Below, piece by piece: positions 53,760 through 64,000 of a stretch of DNA of 64,000 bases (position 1 is its first letter; each line of letters starts with the position of its first letter). The DNA lies in the NCBI RefSeq assembly GCF_001522545.3, contig NC_031769.1, positions 21,290,515 through 21,354,514 on the forward strand, given 5' to 3'. The notes beneath the pieces are model-generated. The model saw nothing but the letters and a program-made list of their open reading frames with translations, searched no databases and was not told where the DNA came from. The position numbers and the translations under genes were made by a program. The DNA is from Parus major (lineage: Eukaryota > Chordata > Aves > Passeriformes > Paridae).

Positions 53760-54940
53760 ATAGAACAAACATTTGATGTTTTCTGATAGTGACACACCTG
53801 ATTTTTTTTTGGATTATTTTATCATTATAAGAATTATACTGAGCTGCTTCAGGAAGTGTTCCTTCAGAGGCTTACTGCCAGCATGTCGGGAAACGTCCAG
53901 GACTTGGTTACACTGTTAACAAGGTGTTTAATGGCAAAGAAGAATTTTAAAAAGGCTTAAGAAGATTTTCTATTTTAGATTTGTAACATTTTTAATCAGG
54001 ATGCAGATATAGCAAGGTGGTGGGAATGAATGAATGAAAACTCCATCCCCTTGGCAGAGAGTTCAGTGGAACATGTTTTGTATGGGGAAAGAGCTGGTGC
54101 CAAGGACACAGCAGCTCTGTCACCTGAAGTGGGACTGACTCTCCTCTGGTCCTGCAGGTTGATTATCTGTCAGGGGCTGCACTTCAGGTGAGCGTGTGAA
54201 GTTCAGCTCTTCATTTAGGCCTACACAGTGAAATGGAGCTTGTGTGCTCTCAGGTTACCCTGAGACATGAAACAAAGTGGGGTAATTGGAAGTGGCAGGA
54301 GATTTGATTCAGAGGTGCACTCCTGCTTCAGGCTATCACATTAATGCAGATACATACAATACTAATTAAGAAGCAATGGACCAAATGGACCAAAGGAACA
54401 GGGAACACATAATCGATACAGCAGATTTCGTTATATTATGGCATGCCTTTTGTATTATTACCTTTTACTCCATTTGCAATGCCATTCATTTCTGATACAG
54501 GAATGTCTACACAAATTTGAATGCAACAGAGAAATAATATTTTCTTTGTAAGAATCCCTTTATCTTTGGTAAGATTTTCTTTTACATTCTAGAACTTGTT
54601 ATCAGTACTTTTATAACATCTGCTTAAAAAAAGATCACAATACTTAGAAGTAAAAAGTCCAGTAAAGAAACACAATGGTCTTAAATGTCTTCTGATCACC
54701 AGTGACCTTAATAGAAGTGGAACAGATTGACTTCAAAAATGAACTGGAGGCTTTGAGACTGTAATTTCTGTAGTGTTTTAAGGTCCCTGTAACTTGTCCC
54801 TCTTTCTCTCACTTCTTTCCCCTGTAGTTTGTTTGAACCATTTGTGTCTACTGGAAAATTCCCCATAGGCTGTATTTACTTTCCAGAGGGAGCATAATAT
54901 GGAGCTGTTAGCAGCTGTTTGTACTTTTCTGTTTTTTCTT
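53760..54940. other. Unassigned sequence between ERV remnant and exon candidate
   Basis: It holds no open frame of note and no recognised retroviral coding. A T-run is near 53,801. It could be decayed ERV interior or host DNA; the sequence does not decide. Confidence 0.5.
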
Positions 54941-54945
54941 TTCAG

Positions 54946-55137
54946 AACTCTAAGACTGCAGTTTCAGATGGTATTTTCTATACTATCTTTGCCATGCAGT
55001 TGACTGAGCTCTACCAAGTACCAAAGGCACACGACTCTCCATCTGAGATTTCGGACTGTACATCTGAGCTGGGAGTATTCACTTGGGAAAATTTCAATGA
55101 AGCCATGGAAAAGCACAAATCTGAAGTTTCTACTTGA
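54946..55137 (+). CDS. Candidate terminal coding exon, unknown gene
   Basis: A strong acceptor (pyrimidine tract from about 54,918, CTTTTCAG ending at 54,945) is followed at once by an open frame of 63 codons, ending in TGA at 55,135-55,137. The translation starts NSKTAVSDGIFYTIFAMQLT, is polar and balanced, and ends TWENFNEAMEKHKSEVST, unlike the repeat-driven frames elsewhere. An ATTAAA poly(A)-type signal lies at 55,594-55,599, which would give a short 3' UTR. I do not recognise the protein and found no upstream partner exon. Coding potential is therefore a suggestion based on splice site and composition. The alternative is a chance frame. Confidence 0.35.
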   Translation, partial: NSKTAVSDGIFYTIFAMQLTELYQVPKAHDSPSEISDCTSELGVFTWENFNEAMEKHKSEVST

Positions 55138-55469
55138 TAAGAATGTGCTAGTCATTTCAAAGTTTTTAGTTTTGTATTTGTATAATGAATTTAAAGGAAG
55201 CAACGTGTTTCAGGAATGTAATGAATTTAAGGGAAGGAAAGGGGGACGTTAAGTGTTTACCAGGATGACAAACACCTTTATGGTTCTCCTGTCTCCCTCA
55301 CCAGGAGCAGGTAATGTGCTCATTTCTGGGGCAGTCCCCACGTGCCAGGTGTAGCAGCTCACAGGACTGCCTGCATTCAGGGCAGATGCAGTGCTGAGCA
55401 GCAATCAGGGACTGCTTCATGGTTGGACCCTTTCAATTTTCTCTTAATAAGCCCAGAAAATAGTTTTTG

Positions 55470-55990
55470 AATTTGTCAGATTACACCAAGCTGTAAAAAA
55501 GTAGTCAACATGACAGGAGCCCTGTCAAAGACATCCAGATGGGCTCTCATGCCTGTACAGTTTGCCACACTCTCTTAAATTTCTGCTGTTTTAATTAAAA
55601 GTAAAATAAGATGTGGTACTTTGATTTGGGTTCATCTTAATATATATAAGTTCACCTCTGTTCTTAAATGCATGGCCAGGCGGTCTGTTGCCAAACAATT
55701 ACAAAGAACGTCTGTAAATTGGATTCACTAGGCTATCTCCAGGGACGGCTACAATTGTCAGCTCTCTGTCAGCTAAATGAAAATAATGAAATGTAAGTTA
55801 CAAACAGCAGGAAAATTGTGTGAGTCATTCTATTTATACATGTAATTACATCTAAAGGTCCAAGTGCCTTGAAATTAAAAGAAGATTGGTTCTGTCAGGT
55901 GCTTAACAAGGTTTTCCTGGAAAGGGTCTTCCTAGAGAAAGGGCTGTAGAAAGCATCTGTCAGCGAAGCATAAACAGCTTGACAGTGTCT
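55470..55990. promoter_or_regulatory. Candidate enhancer with TGACAG/CTGTCA cluster
   Basis: Six exact TGACAG/CTGTCA hexamers occur in about 520 bp: 55,511, 55,522, 55,766, 55,892, 55,957 and 55,980. Further TGTCA cores are at 55,474 and 55,756. TGACAG is the core bound by TALE homeodomain proteins (MEIS, PKNOX, TGIF). Two sites form a perfect inverted pair (TGACAGG/CCTGTCA with 3-bp spacer) and two TGTCAGCT copies are 11 bp apart. CpGs are retained (GGCGGTC, GAACGTC, GGACGGC) and TAAT cores surround them. Regulatory function is inferred. Confidence 0.35.
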
Positions 55991-56430
55991 GCCAGGATTG
56001 AAGTGAGGCAGGGCTGCAGTGCACATGTGCACATTGCTGCGACAGGCAGAGCGGCGTGACCGAGATGGAGAGTGATGGCCACTCTGGGCTCTGCCTCCCT
56101 CCAGCTCTGATAATGAGCATCAGCCAAAAGTTGACAAAAGGAGGCAGAAAACGCTGAGGACAAGTGGGATCTCCTCTCTTCTTTCTTTGTGTCTCTCAGA
56201 AGGCCTTGGGGCTCTGGAAGCTTGGTATCAGGATGCATTGCATATTAATAATATATAAAGCACAATTAGCACACATGGTGCTTTGCAGGCTTGTAACTCA
56301 CGCTTGGCTCCAAACTTCGGCACAGCACTATGGGGGGATAGGGAAGAGCTACATCATAAATACAAAATAACAGATTGATGCATTATTAAACAATTTAGTT
56401 CAGCAAGTCTTGTCAGCGCAGATTTGAAGG
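55990..56430. promoter_or_regulatory. Possible conserved regulatory block
   Basis: Several CpGs persist close together (CTGCGACAGGCAGAGCGGCG, GACCGAG near 56,040-56,065; ACGCTTGG and TTCGGCAC near 56,300). They are followed by homeodomain-like GCATATTAATAATAT and GCATTATTAAACAATTTAG. It adjoins the motif cluster on its left and the LTR lies downstream. The call is compositional. Confidence 0.25.
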
Positions 56431-56642
56431 AAAAAAAGAAGAGGTTCCATGAGACATTCATACAAATAAAGTAATGGGATTTTGAGGATAGAAAAATAGA
56501 TGCAAAAGTGTTGAGTTTTCCTTTCATCAAGTGATTATAATTTTTTAAAGTAAAAGCTTATAGGATAAAGATTTTTTTTGGAGTATTGATGGAGAGACAA
56601 GATGGCTATATCATTAAATATAAAAATTATAAATTGAGTCTT

Positions 56643-57205
56643 TGTCCTATTTGCAGCTGGGATAGAGTTAATTTTCTTCCTAATAGCTATTATAGTGCTG
56701 CTTGGATTTGGTATAAAAATAATGTTGATGACACACTGGTGTTTTACCTGCTGCTATTCAGTATTTACACCAATCTAAGAACTTTTCAGCTTCTTGTGCC
56801 TGCCAGTGAGAAGGCTGGAGGGGCACAAGAAGGCGTGAGGGGACACAAGCTAACCAAGAGACCAAAGGGATGTTCCATAACATATGACATCTGCTGAGCA
56901 ACAAACTGTGGGGAAGGCTGGCCAGAGACCAGGAACTGGCTGGACATTGGTCACTGACTGGAGAGCAGTTGCCTGCTAACTTGTTTTTGAATATACTTAT
57001 TTTAGAATATACTTGTTTTGTATATTCTTTCGCCATTATAAACATTTTCTTCCGTTTCTGTTTCATTAAAGTACATTTACCTCAACCCACAGGTTTTATT
57101 TAATTTGTTCTTCTGATTCTCTCCCCCATCACGCTGTGGGGCAGGTGGGAGGTTGAGTGAGTGGCTGTGTGATGCTGAGCTGCTGGCAGGGGTTAAACCA
57201 TAACA
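56643..57205 (+). mobile_element. Avian endogenous retrovirus LTR, apparently solo
   Basis: About 563 bp with TG...CA ends (TGTCCTATTTGCAGCTGGGA to GGGTTAAACCATAACA). Internal landmarks are GGATAGAGTTAATTTTC, GAACTTTTCAGCTTCTTG, GCCTGCCAGTGAGAAGGCTG, an ATTAAA signal at 57,065-57,070 and ACCTCAACCCACAGG. No polypurine tract precedes it and no primer binding site follows, so it looks like a solo LTR left by recombination. The flanking 6-mers (AGTCTT and CGCTTC) do not match, so no target duplication is preserved. The promoter TATA region looks decayed, and a 102-codon minus-strand frame across it is meaningless. Confidence 0.85.
57004..57028. repeat. Hairpin inside the LTR
   Basis: AGAATATAC (57,004-57,012) and GTATATTCT (57,020-57,028) are exact complements. 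A further GAATATACTT copy lies just upstream. It sits a little before the LTR poly(A) signal. Probably local AT-rich drift. Confidence 0.6.
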
Positions 57206-58294
57206 CGCTTCCATGTGAAAGAGCATGATATTATATAACTCAACAACAGGAACCTATTGCCTCACAGAAGTCCTGAGCTTTACAGATGTATTATAGTAGT
57301 AAGCATCAGTAGGCTGATGTGACTTATTTTGTGTGTCCATTAGAGTATGGTGATTTTATTAACATCCAGAGTGTTTTAAAGCACTGCTAGTTGGCACTGT
57401 AATTTATGGTGCATCTTAAATATTCACTTAGAAAAGCTGAGTATTGGATGTTCCTGTTCATATAACATGAATTTTTAATGCTTTTCAAATAGCTGAAAGT
57501 GAGCCCATGTGGTACTTTATTTTGGCAGTTTATATAACAGATTTAACAGATACATTGTGGAACATGCCTTTAATGTCCATTATTGTACTTAGGAGTATAT
57601 ATGTTGCATTATAGATATAACTTTGTAGTACTGTGTTGCTGTAAGAAGTTGCTGAAGGACTATCAAGATTACCAGTTATGGTTCTTATATTTTTTGCTGT
57701 TGAAAAGATAACTAAACAAATTCATTAATAAAAAGTAACACAGTGACATATTACATGAATATTTGTTCTGTTAACCAGATTTGATTTTTCCTAAGAAAAC
57801 ATCTATCTGCTTAAATGTCTGAAATCTGGATTGCTTCAGTGAGAGAGATAAATATGATATGTATTTCTTTTCAGCAACAAAATAAAACATAGACTGGCTG
57901 TGATTACTTGTGCATACTAGTAGCATATTTGGTTATTTGTATATTCTTCATTATTTTACCTGACAGAGATTTTTAGCCAAACTCTCATTTCTTTATCTAG
58001 AATATTCTGCCAAGATAAGCCCAGATTTTCACTACTTTGAATCTTTTTTCATTTGAATGTTGCAGTATCTTTGCAAGGCTGAGTTGAGTTCATGTGACCT
58101 TGGTTGGATGGAGGTGATCAGAATAAAGAACATAACTGCCAAATATACTGGTAAATCTTGTCACAGAGGTTTAGATTCCACTCATGTTTCAGAAATCTGT
58201 GTTATTTCCCTACGGGATCCCTCAGATTAAACTTCAGCAAATACAGTTCAATTTATCTGAACTGAATATGGCTGCTGTACCTGTAAACTCTTCT

Positions 58295-58350
58295 CCCCCC
58301 CCAAAAAAAAACCCCAAAAACCAAAACACAAAACCCCAACCCCCCAAAAA
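58295..58350. repeat. C/A-rich low-complexity tract
   Basis: Plus strand reads as alternating C-runs (8, 4, 4 and 6) and A-runs. The minus strand is therefore GGGG/TTTT-like, resembling some ciliate telomere repeats and weakly G-quadruplex-like, although some loops are long. Confidence 0.8.
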
Positions 58351-60621
58351 CTTCCAGAGTCCTAGGAACAGGCACCATGAACTTGTTCTCTTTGAATGTA
58401 TCTTTTAGAACCAAAATCTTGCCATCCCAGTCAGGGGCTACACTCTGGGTTTGAATAAAACAAAATTGGTTAGCAATTTGACCTGTGCCAATGGAAAGAA
58501 ATTTACCCTTGAAGAATCCCACAGTTTTTGATGGTGAAGCATTAAATTTTCCTACTTCTCTGGCTCACAAAAATTCTTTTGAATGGCCCTTAGAGAAAAC
58601 TGACTTATATCTTGACAAATTATTGGTCCTTTATGGTAGATGATATGTTTTTTTTTCAGGGGTATGAAATACCATGTTTACTACTAATCTGTTGGGAGTC
58701 TCCATTTCACACTGGGTGCTCTAATTTTCAGGTGTTCAATTAATTTTACTTTTACTTTACTGGGTTAGTGCAAGTAGTATTTAAATTCTATATGAAAAAG
58801 GTAGATATTGGGATAGAGCAGAACAGTTTTTGAAGTCCCTGAGTTTTACCATTTTATTGACAACAACAAACAGTGCATTAAGTAAAAGATTTGTATAGAT
58901 GTTTTTTGCTTAGTATCCAAAAACCATTTATCTCCTCATCTAGCAGCCTTTTCCACTGCCTGACCTACTCATTCTTCTGAGGAATCAGATGAAAATGAAT
59001 CAGTCAGCACTTACATTGGGGGACTTCAGCAGGAGTTTTACATTAGAAACAATCTCAGGAATGACAGAAAGACACATTTGTCAATTCAAGAATGGCAACG
59101 AGAGGGATCTTAGTTTTTGAATTAAATCAGGACTTGCCTTTATCATACTTTAAAGCTTCCCATCACATTGCATCAGGCAGTCTGAGTGGCAACACAATGA
59201 GAATCGAGATCTTGAAGGCATACTTCTTTTATTTCTGCCCCTTTGCTTTCTAGGCAGGTAGTTATTTGCAGCATTTGGCAGCCTGAGCAAAGCCAAATTG
59301 TAGCAGATTTGGACAGCAACATTTCACAATTACAAATGTTGAAAGCTTTCTGTCAAAAAATTGCTCCACGTTTTTCTCTTCAATCAACAGCTACAGGGGT
59401 CCATTAATACTCTACAGGATAAGTGTAGGTGTTTAACAGACTGCTTGTAGGTGAAAGGTTTTTGCTTCAGCAACTCCTTATACTTTTACATAAGTTACAG
59501 ACTTTTATATAGTACTGGAATATTACAGGAAACCTTCAAGATTCAAATAATTTTTTCCCAGTGCACATCTGTGTCAGGGTATTCTGGCTAATGCTGAGCA
59601 CTAAAAGACATCACCTTCAAATCAATAACCTGCTTTTCAAGTGCAGTTTAATGAGGGAATAACCTGTTAGCACATAGGGTTTCTCAATCTTATTCTAAAT
59701 AGTTGGTCATGTGTCAATATACCAGATTTCTCTTTACAGACCTCTATTCCCCAGTGAATGGTATGCCAGTGTGTTGCAACCTTCACACAAAAAACTTCAA
59801 AGGTAAAAGACCTTTGAGAACACTTTTATAACTACCCAAATACTAACAGTACAGCTCACTTCTGTATATACAGATGCATGCAGGAGGATCACAGCTGGCA
59901 GAAAATCCAGTACTGCAGGTTAGCCGTCAAAGGTTTTCTGGTCTTTCTCCCAGATTAGGAGCTAAAATGGTCTTGAGCATTTATTTAATCTGAGATCCAG
60001 CTGTTAGACCAGATTCACATTGCTGGCACAGCTTTCACTGGGAAGGAATGGAATTTTTGACAAGTGCAGCACTACATGCTCACTTGCTCCTTTAGGGTCT
60101 CATCAAATTAAGATCAAATGGCCATTGGGATTTGAAAGGTTTGGTATTTAGTTCTTAAAATCTGGTTGTTAATCAATACATCATATTTTAATACTACTCC
60201 CAAAGCATTACTGACTGGTTTTAGACTGCTGAGACCTTTGACTGTGCAAATTAGAAAAATCTGGTGGTGACCATGTATTAAAGGAACTGAAATGGTGACT
60301 GCCTAAGTACCAAATCTCACTATAAACCATTGTATGCCCATTGCAGTGTTACCTCCTTTCTATCAGGGTGTGGCAGGCCCTGTCTACATGCTGGAAAACT
60401 TGCTGTGTACAAACACATACTCTGACAATCACTGGTTGCATTAAACACCATGGGAAATGCTATATTTTCTGGAATCCATATAGGCAGGAGGTAATTTAGA
60501 GGTAATGCAAAGTTTGGCACAAACTGGTTTTCACTCTGTGTTGAAGGACACCAGGGCACAGAGATAACACTTAAGACAGTATCCTTTTAACTGAGAATAT
60601 AGACTCATGTGTGTCTTTATG

Positions 60622-60661
60622 AGTTTATATAAAAAATACAATAATTAAAAGTTTATATAAA
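60622..60661 (+). repeat. 12-bp direct repeat, 28-bp period
   Basis: AGTTTATATAAA occurs at 60,622-60,633 and 60,650-60,661 in AT-rich DNA. A minor local duplication or chance. Confidence 0.6.
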
Positions 60662-60928
60662 TCATTGGGTTCTGGCCCTATCTAACAGAAGAGATAGCTA
60701 GATAACAAATATGTGTGCTTATGTAGGAGAGTTTGCAAAGCTAAATAATGTTCACACAATACCAGTTGCCAGAAGTCAAACAAATATTGGCAAAGTCACA
60801 TGGAAGTCTTTCTAACAAAGCTTTGCCTCATCAGCTACTGCATTTTTCTGTCTCACACTCACATATACACTATCAAGTTTGTGGCAACTTTTATAGTGGC
60901 TCAATCTGTAATACAAAATCTTCCATTT

Positions 60929-60950
60929 TTTCAAAGTATATACTTTGAAA
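60929..60950. repeat. Perfect 22-bp palindrome without spacer
   Basis: TTTCAAAGTAT (60,929-60,939) is followed directly by its exact reverse complement (60,940-60,950). The half-site TTCAAAG is a TCF/LEF-like core (CTTTGAA on the other strand), so two such cores face each other. No gene is adjacent. Confidence 0.9.
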
Positions 60951-63740
60951 TTATATCCAACACATGGATAACAAAATGGTTGCTAGATTACTCTGTAGTA
61001 AAATCTCAGATGCTGTTGTGTAGACTTATGCCTAGTGAAAAATTAATTGATTCTTTGGTTAATATAACCTTTTAATGGAAAGATCTACAAATACTTGAAG
61101 ATTGCTGTATGTTTTGGTAGGCAATTGCTAGTTTAATGTCTAAAATGATGAAGATAAAGTAGCAGAAGTGCAGTAACTATCAATGCAATTTCACCTCCCC
61201 AGGTAGAGTATTTTATATTAGTTACATCTCACTGTATTGTATACTGGCTTTTTTTCACACTGGGAGAAGACAGAGGAAGAATTTTGGTAATTTCTGTGCA
61301 TTAAGACATTTTCCCTTGCAGTTTGCAGCATAGACACTACAGCAGCCAATGAAGATAATGAAGACTTCCTGAAAGTCAAAATATTTTTTTCTAAGACATA
61401 TGAAGAAAAGAGTTTTCAGATGTTTATCCCATCCATTAACAAATCCCATGCTTTAGCTAAGTCCTATTTAGATGTACTCCTGGTTCCACTAAAGACAATT
61501 GCAAAATTGCCATTGGCTTCAAGGTGGAAGAATATTAATCCGAATGTTCCTCAGGATGGTGACTCTCTTGAAGCCCAGGTATATTAGACCAGGAATATAA
61601 CCTAAAAGGACTAAATAAAGAACCTGTCACTTCAACCAGGTCACAGGAACTGTGCTGTGCTTTCTCAGCTGGTAGTAAATGAAGGTGTGTTTTAAGAATA
61701 TCTTCCTGATTCAGAGGCACTTCTGTTTCAAAGCTCTGTGTTAGAAAAGTAGTAACAGTATTACTTTGCTTCAGCTGCTGGGGATTTGATTTCACACATT
61801 AATTTCTCTTTCTGTGGTTATAATTTTCACAAAACAAAATGAGTGTAGCTCTCTGTGCTTTGTTGATTTGAGAATACTTAGAAACCCAAGGGTTATTAGC
61901 AGCTTTTGTGAAACACCACCATATGTGTGCATGGGCACCCACACACATCTCAGGTAAGAGCTGGAGCTCAGTGGTTTGTTTTACATTTAGCAACCTCCTC
62001 TGTACTTTTTAAAGCTTCTGGTCTCCTGAGGCTGAGATATCTAGATAGTTCTTGTGAAGTAATTGTCTTGTTTTGACAAATACATTATATTCAGCTACAC
62101 TTCTTGGTAGTCTTCTGTCTAAACTTGTTCACAAATATATACCTCTGGACACCGAGATGGGAACAAATTCTGACAGAAAGTTAAAAGGAAGACTCACAAG
62201 AATTCTAAAATTGTTTGTACCCTACTTGGTTTTCTTACTTTTTTAATCTGTTCCTGAAGTGTTATGTATTTTTCTCTTAGGACTTATATCCTTCAGGGTA
62301 GTTTAGTTATTCCTCTGCTCTGGAAAATCTCAGTGGATGCATTTTAAGGCTATCAGCTCTATCAAATGACTAGTACAAGGCATCCATCAATGACAAATCT
62401 AGGTAAATAACTAATAAGACTAAATAAACCTGGGGCTTACTGAATAACAGGCAGCTGGAGGAGAACTGCATATGCTTTTGGGTATTTATCTGTCCCTGGC
62501 AGAATTGATTTCCTGGACTTATACATTGTGACATACAGCTATTAAATTAAATTTTTGGTTTAGTGTTGTTAAAGTTTCTATGTTATTTTCTGGTTCTGAG
62601 TATATTTATGTAGGCTAAAACTGTAGAATAATAGTGAAGGATTTTTAAATTTGTGTATCCAGCCAATGGTTATCTTGGTATACATACTTTTCTGTACATA
62701 TGTGTAAAAGTTGCTGGGCAGTGAAAAGCATGTATGGCACATCTACACTGGTCTTGATGGGTGGTAACTTCTCATCCTACTCTTTGGCTGCTCTGGCTAA
62801 AAAAAATCACTGGCATTCAGGAGCACATGCAGGCAAAGAGCAGGGTGTGCACACACATAGAAGGCAGAAATAGGACTAAACAAGGAAATAGGATAGACTG
62901 CTGTAACCAAGTTTAGGGCTCAGGCAGACAAGAGAATGGATCGGAAGTTTGTTTACATGATTACTTTAGTGCTCTTTGTCCACTTCTGTTCCTGCCTTAT
63001 TAACTCAGATCCTTCCCTTTCCCTACCTTTGGTCCTTCCTCTAAACATCCCATAGGAAGACCTCTGTATTTCCACAATCCCATTAAATGACCCCATAATA
63101 AGTTTTGAGCAAAATCCAAATTCTCTTTCCCTGCAAACCACAATATATTCTTCAACCCTTTGGGCAGCCATCCCTTAGCCTGTGTGGCATGGCGTTGGAG
63201 AGAGAGCACGTGTAAAGGCTTCCTGGGCTTTTCCTTATGCTCCTGCATGATTCTACCTGGCAACTGCATAAGATCATCCTTGGTCATACATCTTGATTTA
63301 AGAATAAGAAGGGTAAGAGTAAGAATAAAGCTTTGGATAAAACTGAGTTAGATGAAGCATGCAATGAATGACAGTTTCAAGGTGACCTCTAATTTTGAAC
63401 GCTTGTTGGCAACGATGAGGGGCCTGTGTGCTGCAGTATTGAGTAGTCAGAGATGTCCCTGGGTCAGAGAAGCCAGTGTAACTCTGATGCAGAACAGGCT
63501 GTTATAAACACAAGCTTATTTGTGTGTATGTTTATTATTTTTAGAGGCTAAGACCTCTTTTTTGCTAACAAACTAGTCACATTTCTTATTATCTCTGCAT
63601 CTGTATTACCTGTGGGTAGTTGTGCCAGTGAAATGAGTGAATTGAATTTAGCTCCAAATTCACCTCGCTCATCAGAATGTGACCTGCAGTGTGCATAGGT
63701 AGGCTGACAAATTACACTGTCATATATTTCATTTTCTCAG

Positions 63741-63919
63741 TGTTTGGGGATTCCTTCAGTAACCCCTCTGTAAGTGATACAATAGCCCTAGAAAAGCATG
63801 TAGAAAATCAGTTCGGACACGCTGAAAATAAACTTAGGCTTAATAAAGACTTTATAGCTCATCCTTGGTTTCAGATTGGGCAATGGCTTAAGCTTTTTTC
63901 GGTGTTACAAACTGGCTAA
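63741..63919 (+). CDS. Weak candidate terminal exon, unknown gene
   Basis: An acceptor-like ATTTTCTCAG (ending 63,740) precedes an open frame that ends in TAA at 63,917-63,919. An AATAAA signal at 63,963-63,968 lies about 45 bp past the stop. The translation includes GDSFSNPSVSDTIALEKHVE and DFIAHPWFQIGQWLKLF and resembles no family I know. The pyrimidine tract is short. It lies at the window edge, so no context helps. Most likely chance. Confidence 0.15.
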
Positions 63920-64000
63920 AAGAACTACAGCTGCTATAAACTAGGATCCAGAAATACCTGTAAATAAAGTGAAATGTTGGATGCAGGGCTGGCAGCAGGT

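Larger units (their letters stand above)
57210..63700. other. Anonymous AT-rich non-coding DNA
   Basis: No supported gene. Frames remain under 96 codons without domains. Notable items are the C/A tract at 58,295-58,350, direct repeats at 60,622-60,661 and the perfect palindrome at 60,929-60,950. No transposon family was recognised. Confidence 0.55.

Noticed and set aside
53647..56642. Single short provirus spanning both LTRs
   Set aside because: No retroviral coding, no polypurine tract before the second LTR, and the interval contains CpG-retaining host-like sequence.
1..64000. Prokaryotic-style systems (operons, CRISPR arrays, phage or defence islands)
   Set aside because: Coding density, CpG depletion, microsatellites, CR1 tails and an avian ERV LTR all indicate vertebrate nuclear DNA; no regularly spaced repeat array exists.

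Overview
This is a vertebrate, almost certainly avian, nuclear window that is overwhelmingly non-coding. Three things point to a bird: AT-rich, strongly CpG-depleted DNA with no bacterial-style gene packing; two fragments carrying the 3' end of a CR1 LINE, which in sauropsids ends in ATTCTATGA-type units; and two copies of a TG...CA long terminal repeat that I recognise as an avian class II-like endogenous retrovirus LTR. One of these copies is followed by a decayed tRNA-Lys-type primer binding site. A passerine is a reasonable guess but cannot be proven from this window.

Layout. Positions 1-22,900 are anonymous intergenic or intronic DNA with homopolymer runs, a few hairpins (a very clean 17-bp one at 20,925-20,966) and two small blocks near 3.5-4.1 kb that look like conserved non-coding elements. 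At 22,985-23,890 there is a GC- and CpG-richer island inside regulatory-looking sequence. From 24 to 35 kb the DNA is again anonymous, apart from a plus-strand CR1 tail (30.3 kb) and a weak exon candidate (27.7 kb). Two more enhancer-like blocks lie at 35.5-36.4 kb. From 36.5 to 53 kb the window holds a minus-strand CR1 tail (39.7 kb), microsatellites and small inverted or direct repeats. At 53.1-57.2 kb lies the most structured part: a decayed 5' LTR with PBS and leader that contains a roughly 290-bp TTC/GAA tract, then the best exon candidate (54,946-55,137), then a block unusually dense in TGACAG/CTGTCA motifs (55.47-55.99 kb), then a separate full-length LTR (56,643-57,205). The rest is anonymous DNA with a perfect 22-bp palindrome (60.9 kb) and a weak exon candidate at the right edge.

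No complete protein-coding gene, rRNA, tRNA, CRISPR array or intact transposon could be supported. Open reading frames of up to 173 codons occur, but they lack recognisable domains and splice structure and fit chance expectation. The picture is that of a gene desert or very large intron, possibly next to a developmental gene. That last point rests on the regulatory-looking blocks and is inference: conservation could not be tested here.
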